DNA of 64,000 nucleotides from Campylobacter canadensis (GTDB lineage Bacteria; Campylobacterota; Campylobacteria; Campylobacterales; Campylobacteraceae). Each line of letters opens with the position of its first letter. Position 1 is the first letter of the stretch. A program made the translations under genes and the position numbers. The notes beneath the pieces were generated by a model, which saw only the letters and a program-made list of their open reading frames with translations, made no database searches and was not told the origin of the DNA. This document shows positions 59,149-64,000 of the stretch, piece after piece. Where the stretch lies: NCBI RefSeq assembly GCF_013177655.1, contig NZ_CP035946.1, positions 124,001 through 188,000 of the forward strand, in the 5' to 3' direction.

Positions 59149-60073
59149 AAGTCTCCTTTTTAAATTCTTGTAATTTTTCTTTAAAATTTTCATCAAAATT
59201 AGCAATAAATTGCATTCTTTTTTTACTTTGCGGATGAGTAAAAGCAATAAAAAATGAATGCAACATTAATCTTTTTTCATTTTGATTTTTTGCATAAAGT
59301 GTATCTCCTAAAATATAACGATTAACACTAGCAAGGCTTACTCTAATTTGATGAGTTCTACCGCTTTGCAGTTTTGCAGCTATTAAAGCAGCTTTATTGT
59401 TTTTATCTAAATTAATAAAATTAGTTTTTGATAATTTACCGTATTTGTCTATATTTTCTTTATATTTTTTCTTGCATTCTTCAAGGCTTAAAGCTTGCAT
59501 TTTTAAGCGATTTTTTTCATTTCTTTTTATGTAGCATTCAATGTAATCTTTGTTTATAAAATCATTTGTGATTGCTAAATAAATTCTATCAACTAATCTA
59601 TTTTTAATTTCATTTGCTAAAAATTCATAAGAACTATTATTTTTTGCAACTATTAAAGCTCCGCTTGTGGCTTTATCTAGCCTATGTACAATACCAGCTC
59701 TAAAATTACCATTTATATCGCATAATTTATAATTATTTTGCAATAGCCATTCAACCAAGGAAGCTTCTTTTAAAGAACTTGCTCCGTGGGTTGCTACATT
59801 AATTGGCTTATTTACAAGCAAAATATCATCATCTTCGTAAATTATTTCTACATCAAATTTTGCTTCATATTTGTTTTCTTTTTCTTTTGCTTGTATAAAT
59901 TCATATTCTATTTCATCATCAATATTTAGCTTAAAAGAAGCTTTTACTATTTTAGAATTTACCTTTACTTTTTCATTTTTAATCAAAGTAGCAATTTGAT
60001 TTCTTGATAAATTTAAGTAAGTTGATAAAAAAACATCAAGTCTTTGTGTGCTAGTAGAAATGATTTTACTCAA
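59102..60073 (-). CDS. RluA/RluD-family pseudouridine synthase
   Basis: rRNA pseudouridine synthase of 323 residues. N-terminal S4 domain (QRLDVFLSTYLNLSRNQIATLIKNEKVKVNSKIVKASFKL), then the catalytic segment FRAGIVHRLDKATSGALIVAKN with the essential Asp in HRLD, and LQSGRTHQIRVSLA. Closest to RluD by architecture, but the target uridines cannot be told. It is divergent from rodA. Confidence 0.88.
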   Translation of the reverse strand: MSKIISTSTQRLDVFLSTYLNLSRNQIATLIKNEKVKVNSKIVKASFKLNIDDEIEYEFIQAKEKENKYEAKFDVEIIYEDDDILLVNKPINVATHGASSLKEASLVEWLLQNNYKLCDINGNFRAGIVHRLDKATSGALIVAKNNSSYEFLANEIKNRLVDRIYLAITNDFINKDYIECYIKRNEKNRLKMQALSLEECKKKYKENIDKYGKLSKTNFINLDKNNKAALIAAKLQSGRTHQIRVSLASVNRYILGDTLYAKNQNEKRLMLHSFFIAFTHPQSKKRMQFIANFDENFKEKLQEFKKETYDKDYALRLLRDFSI

Positions 60074-60130
60074 TATTAACCTTTTTTATAGATATTTTAT
60101 TTTTATAAGAATTTAGCAAAAGGATGTAAA

Positions 60131-61240
60131 TTGATAAGGTTAGATGGCAAAATTTTTACTCATTTTGATTTTATTTTACCTTTTTTAGTCTTTCCTATAA
60201 TAGCCTTTTCTTTTTTGCTAATTAATGAAGCAAATGAAATTTTATCTCACAAGCAAATTTTATACATAATTGTTGGATTTTTTGCTTTTTTTATATTTTT
60301 TTTATTGCCTATTAGGAAATTTTTGTGGCTTATACCTTTTTTTTATTGGTTTTGCATTTTGCTTTTATTGCTTGTGGATTTAATAGGAACTACAAAATTA
60401 GGCGCTCAAAGATGGCTTGAAATACCATTTACACCTTTTACAATACAACCAAGCGAGATTTTTAAACCAGCCTTTTTGCTAATGCTTGCTTATCAAATTA
60501 AGCTTAACCCACCGCCAAAAGAAGGTTATGGCTTAAAGATGTTTATCAAGCTTAGTTTTTTTATTTTATTGCCTTTTGTTTTGATAAAAAGTGAGCCAGA
60601 TTTAGGCTCGGCTTTAATTATTTTAATTGTTGGTTATGCTACTTTATTTTTAATTGGGGTAAATTATAAAATTTGGCTTGGAATTTTTATTTCTTTAGCT
60701 ATTGCCTTGCCTGTAATTTATGAAAGTTTGCATTCTTATCAAAAAAAGAGAATCAACGATTTTTTAAGCAAGGAGCCAAGCTATCAAGTAAAACAAAGCA
60801 TAATCGCAATTGGTTCAGGCGGTTTAAATGGCAAAAGCAAAACCCAAGCAACACAAACTCATTTTAAATTTTTACCAATTAGTACTAGCGATTTTATTTT
60901 TGCTTATACTATTGAAAGATATGGCTTTTTTGGTGCTTGTGCTTTACTTTTTACATATTTGCTTTTAATTATGCACCTTTTAAGTATAAATCAGAAGTTG
61001 AAAAAGGACTTTTTTTCAAGAACCTTTATTTGTGCCTTAGCCTTTTTAATCTTTATTTATGTTGGAGTTAATGTTTCAATGACTATTGGCTTTGCTCCTG
61101 TGGTTGGGGTTCCGTTGCCTTTTTTTTCTTACGGTGGTAGCTCTTTTGTTACCTTTATGGTGCTTTTTGGTATTTATGAAAATTTACTTGCTTTTAGATT
61201 TGACCCTAACTATAAACTCATAAGAATTAACTTTAATTAA
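60131..61240 (+). CDS. rodA: rod-shape SEDS glycosyltransferase RodA
   Basis: Integral membrane peptidoglycan polymerase of 369 residues with about ten helices and the SEDS landmarks KLGAQRWLEIPF, IQPSEIFKPAFLLMLAYQI, KSEPDLGSALIILIVG and VGVPLPFFSYGGSS. It works with a class B PBP to elongate the cell wall. The start is TTG 60131 after AAAAGGATG; no suitable ATG lies near. RodA is favoured over FtsW by length and motif context. Confidence 0.9.
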   Translation: MIRLDGKIFTHFDFILPFLVFPIIAFSFLLINEANEILSHKQILYIIVGFFAFFIFFLLPIRKFLWLIPFFYWFCILLLLLVDLIGTTKLGAQRWLEIPFTPFTIQPSEIFKPAFLLMLAYQIKLNPPPKEGYGLKMFIKLSFFILLPFVLIKSEPDLGSALIILIVGYATLFLIGVNYKIWLGIFISLAIALPVIYESLHSYQKKRINDFLSKEPSYQVKQSIIAIGSGGLNGKSKTQATQTHFKFLPISTSDFIFAYTIERYGFFGACALLFTYLLLIMHLLSINQKLKKDFFSRTFICALAFLIFIYVGVNVSMTIGFAPVVGVPLPFFSYGGSSFVTFMVLFGIYENLLAFRFDPNYKLIRINFN

Positions 61241-61254
61241 ATATTTAAAATATT

Positions 61255-61290
61255 AAAGATAAATTTTGCTAAATAATAAAATTTATCTTT
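61255..61290 (+). terminator. intrinsic terminator after rodA
   Basis: AAAGATAAATTTT and AAAATTTATCTTT form a perfect 13-bp stem with a 10-base loop, followed by TTGTTATTTTTTT. Confidence 0.82.
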
Positions 61291-61365
61291 TGTTATTTTT
61301 TTATAAAAAAATAATTTCTTTTAAAAAGTTAGACTTAAGGAATTTATTATTTTAAGGATATTTTT

Positions 61366-64000
61366 ATGAAAAAGAAAATTTTATTATTAACTGCTTTTTC
61401 TAGTTTTCTTTTTGCAAGTGGAACAATTTCATTTGGAGAGATAGCAGGACTTAAGGAGCTTTACGGAATTTTTGAGCAATATAATTGTAATAAAAGTGGA
61501 TATGAACAAAATGGAAAATATTGCTTTAGGGCAATTTATAAAGCTGGAAGTGGAAAAGGTCCAGATGGTTTATTTATGACTTGCTCTGCGAATGAAAAGA
61601 ATAATGGTTGTAGTAATTTATTAGAAATTACAAATAATATTATAAAAATTAATGGAACGCCACAGCAACAAGCAGGAGCTAGATATGGTGGTTCTAGCGG
61701 TATTGTTGGTTATACTCAACAGTATGAACATAATTCATTAAGAATGTTAAAATCAAGTGAAGATATATATTTTAGTATGTCTTTGCTTAGAGATAGATCA
61801 CAAATTCATGGTTCTTATGTTAATTTAAATCAACAATCTTTAGCAGCAGCAGAACTTGGAAGATGGAATCAATTATGGACTTTGTATGATTACTTTGGTC
61901 TTCAACCTTATTATTATAATTATAAAATTAAATCATATGAAAATGATGGACATGATGGTTTTGCTTGGGAAGCACATAGATTTAAATTAACTGATGATTG
62001 GAAGAAATATGTAAAAGTAGAAGCTTACATAGAAGATTATCCAGACTCAAACAATTACATTACAAATCCAAAATTTGTTAGTGGGGTAGATTATAAATTT
62101 ATGAGTATTGAAACTAAAGAGCCAATAAATAATTATTTGCCATATGAGAGAAAATATGCACCTGAAGTAGTCGCTACTAAAAATTATTTAGGTAACTATG
62201 TTTGGGATTATCTAACAACAGTTCAAAGAGCAACAGCTAATTTTGCAGTTCAAACAATACCATATTGTAAGCAAAGGGTGCTTTATAAAATTGAAGTAAA
62301 AAGAATACAAATTCCAGGTCAGTGGATGGATTATACTATTTTTGATACTTATCCAAATTCAGATAAATGCAAAGTTCTAGGTGATTGGAATTTAAAAAGA
62401 GGGCAAAATAATTTTAAGGAAAGTGAAAAAAATGAATACACTTGGTGGGGATTTTTTGATGGAGTTCATACTTGTACAGGTGATACAAGATGGGGATATT
62501 GGAACTTGTTCAAAGATGAGCCACACCCACGTAGCGAATTATTTTATTTTTATGTAATACAAGATGCTTGGGAAGGAGATAAAAAATTTGAAAAAGATTG
62601 CTTGCCTACCCCTATTGCAAATATTACAAGTGCCTTTGTAAATTCTAAAGGTGGCGGTAGCAACAATACAACATTTTCTTATAAAAACCCAACCGATGCA
62701 ACAGATATTTATACTTATTTAGATGGAGAAGATGCTTATATTAAAATAGATTTTAATAATGAAGAAAATGTATTTAAGCCAAGCACAAATCCATTTACAA
62801 GCGATAACACTCGTTATATTTCTTTAGATATTGCAGAAAGTAGAAAAAATTCAGAAAATCAAGGTGTTTGGAAATATTATGTTCAAAAAGATTGCACGGA
62901 TTTTAATAATAAAAATTGTAAATATGTTCAATTAGCTTATCAGTATGATTTAAATGATATTAATGTATTTAATAGCGGTTCAAATGGAATTTTATACAAA
63001 GATATGTGTAAGTTTGCAAATCAAAAAGTAAAAGAGCAAATAGGAAATAGTGCAAATATTTGTAATCCAGATGACCCTGCTAGACAAAATGAGATTTTCT
63101 TTAAATACAACAACGCAATTTTAGAATTTGATAAAATAAGCACAAATGCTAATGATAAAAATAGAAGAGAGTTTAAACTAAGATTTTATCCTTCAATTAA
63201 TTCAATAGCTAGTACAGGTTTAGAGATAAAGCATTCTCCAATTACAGTTAGACCAAGATATTTTGAAGCTAAGCAAGAAAGTTGTGCAATTGGTCAAAGC
63301 TGCACTAAGCCAATTCAAGCAAATATCACAAATGGCACAATTTACGATAATAAGATTTATGCTGATAAATATTTATTAAAGGTAGATTATCCAGGAACTA
63401 CATATTATTTTAATCTTGCAAAAAATTATAATATTGTAAATGATAGTAATCCTATAGTTTTAAAAAGTAGCAACGATAACAATGATAGTTTTATGCCAAT
63501 AATTCCTTTTGATAGTGCAAATATTGCTAGTATCGTGTTAAAAGATGCACATATTAAAAAATATTTACAAGATTATTTTAAAAATCCTAGCTATGATTAC
63601 ACAAAACATTGTAGCGATAGTGATGAAGTTTTAACTATGGATAAGGCAAATATAAGAGATAGTGTTACAGGTAAAATAGCTTGCCAAACACCAATGAAAG
63701 ACTTTATACCTGTTACGCCAAAAGGTGTTGAAAGTGCTATTTCTTATAAAGATAGCATTGATAAAGATGCAAGGGTGAATGTAGTTTTAAATAATATTGA
63801 CCCTGATAATAAAAATTTTACCTTTGCATACCGCATTTATCCACAATTACAAGCACAAGCAAGTAATTTTAATAAGCAAAATATTGCAAAGTATTACACA
63901 GATGATATAAATATTGAAATTACTCCAAGCTTTAGCAGTGGTGTTAGTTTAGATAAATTTGTATTAGAACAAGATACAAATGCTCTAAATAGAGCTTATG
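61366..64000 (+). CDS. large exported/surface protein, 3' end outside window
   Basis: The frame opens with ATG 61366 (TTAAGGATATTTTT upstream) and stays open to the window end, more than 878 codons. A signal peptide (MKKKILLLTAFSSFLFASG) precedes a large Asn/Ser/Tyr/Lys-rich region with cysteine pairs (NCNKSGYEQNGKYCF, TCSANEKNNGCSN, CNPDDPAR, SCAIGQSCTKP). Repeated aromatic and beta-rich stretches suggest a cell-surface or secreted protein, perhaps an adhesin. I do not recognise the family and the C-terminal anchor is unseen. The monocistronic position after a terminator suggests its own promoter. Confidence 0.7.
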   Translation, partial: MKKKILLLTAFSSFLFASGTISFGEIAGLKELYGIFEQYNCNKSGYEQNGKYCFRAIYKAGSGKGPDGLFMTCSANEKNNGCSNLLEITNNIIKINGTPQQQAGARYGGSSGIVGYTQQYEHNSLRMLKSSEDIYFSMSLLRDRSQIHGSYVNLNQQSLAAAELGRWNQLWTLYDYFGLQPYYYNYKIKSYENDGHDGFAWEAHRFKLTDDWKKYVKVEAYIEDYPDSNNYITNPKFVSGVDYKFMSIETKEPINNYLPYERKYAPEVVATKNYLGNYVWDYLTTVQRATANFAVQTIPYCKQRVLYKIEVKRIQIPGQWMDYTIFDTYPNSDKCKVLGDWNLKRGQNNFKESEKNEYTWWGFFDGVHTCTGDTRWGYWNLFKDEPHPRSELFYFYVIQDAWEGDKKFEKDCLPTPIANITSAFVNSKGGGSNNTTFSYKNPTDATDIYTYLDGEDAYIKIDFNNEENVFKPSTNPFTSDNTRYISLDIAESRKNSENQGVWKYYVQKDCTDFNNKNCKYVQLAYQYDLNDINVFNSGSNGILYKDMCKFANQKVKEQIGNSANICNPDDPARQNEIFFKYNNAILEFDKISTNANDKNRREFKLRFYPSINSIASTGLEIKHSPITVRPRYFEAKQESCAIGQSCTKPIQANITNGTIYDNKIYADKYLLKVDYPGTTYYFNLAKNYNIVNDSNPIVLKSSNDNNDSFMPIIPFDSANIASIVLKDAHIKKYLQDYFKNPSYDYTKHCSDSDEVLTMDKANIRDSVTGKIACQTPMKDFIPVTPKGVESAISYKDSIDKDARVNVVLNNIDPDNKNFTFAYRIYPQLQAQASNFNKQNIAKYYTDDINIEITPSFSSGVSLDKFVLEQDTNALNRAY

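Noticed and set aside
59149-59247. Longer N-terminus for the fibronectin-III lipoprotein
   Set aside because: The extension lies inside the pseudouridine synthase gene, and a clear AAAAGGAG and lipoprotein signal support the ATG at 59148.

Overview
The window is AT-rich and comes from a Campylobacter-like epsilonproteobacterium. The evidence is a Campylobacter-type 16S rRNA gene, a truncated cas9 whose first ~228 residues closely resemble Campylobacter jejuni Cas9 as I remember it, and a housekeeping set typical of the group: rpsF-ssb-rpsR, the FtsE/FtsX/EnvC-like divisome genes, the futalosine-pathway gene mqnD, and aspA. I cannot name a species.

Layout. 1-6.8 kb: an anaerobic carnitine operon (end of caiT, a nonsense-broken caiA, caiB, caiC, fixC, fixX). 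7.05-8.76 kb: a 16S rRNA gene and tRNA-Ile(GAU) with no tRNA-Ala and no 23S/5S after them. 8.8-15.7 kb: a very AT-rich accessory region of unrecognised exported or membrane proteins. Four copies of one promoter cassette lie in it, and most genes are followed by a Shine-Dalgarno and a second gene cut off after a few codons. It ends in a C9 tract and an odd pseudopilin with a ~95-residue leader. 15.9-23.4 kb: a complete type II-B CRISPR-Cas locus (22 repeats, 21 spacers, a structured element, tracrRNA, a compact 1257-aa Cas9, Cas1, Cas2, Cas4). 23.4-32.3 kb: a TonB/ExbD/ExbB system with two TonB-dependent receptors (one with a stop codon in its signal peptide), a Sel1-repeat protein and a di-haem cytochrome c peroxidase. 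32.4-41.8 kb: housekeeping genes (ruvX, dprA, ilvC, an HDOD protein, rnr, holA, rpsF, ssb, rpsR, xthA). 42.2-48.8 kb: a FecR-domain protein with a TPR/beta-barrel protein, aldA, a chemoreceptor, and a truncated II-C cas9 six bases after the chemoreceptor. 49-61.2 kb: trxB, a TerC-type protein, aspA, an exported nucleosidase with a probable ribosome-site-sequestering leader, mqnD, an EnvC-like protein, ftsX, ftsE, trmB, a fibronectin-III lipoprotein, an RluD-family enzyme and rodA. 61.4 kb to the end: the start of a very large exported protein.

How it works together. The II-B locus looks complete on paper: crRNA repeat, matching anti-repeat, nuclease with RuvC and HNH residues, and adaptation genes. 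The II-C cas9 fragment suggests that another CRISPR type was once acquired and lost. Three genes carry clear inactivating lesions (caiA, the second TonB receptor, II-C cas9), so this lineage appears to be losing carnitine reduction and one uptake route. The most interesting unexplained elements are the repeated promoter cassettes with truncated second cistrons, the hairpin element beside the tracrRNA, the RBS-masking leader of the exported nucleosidase, and the break between the 16S and 23S genes.
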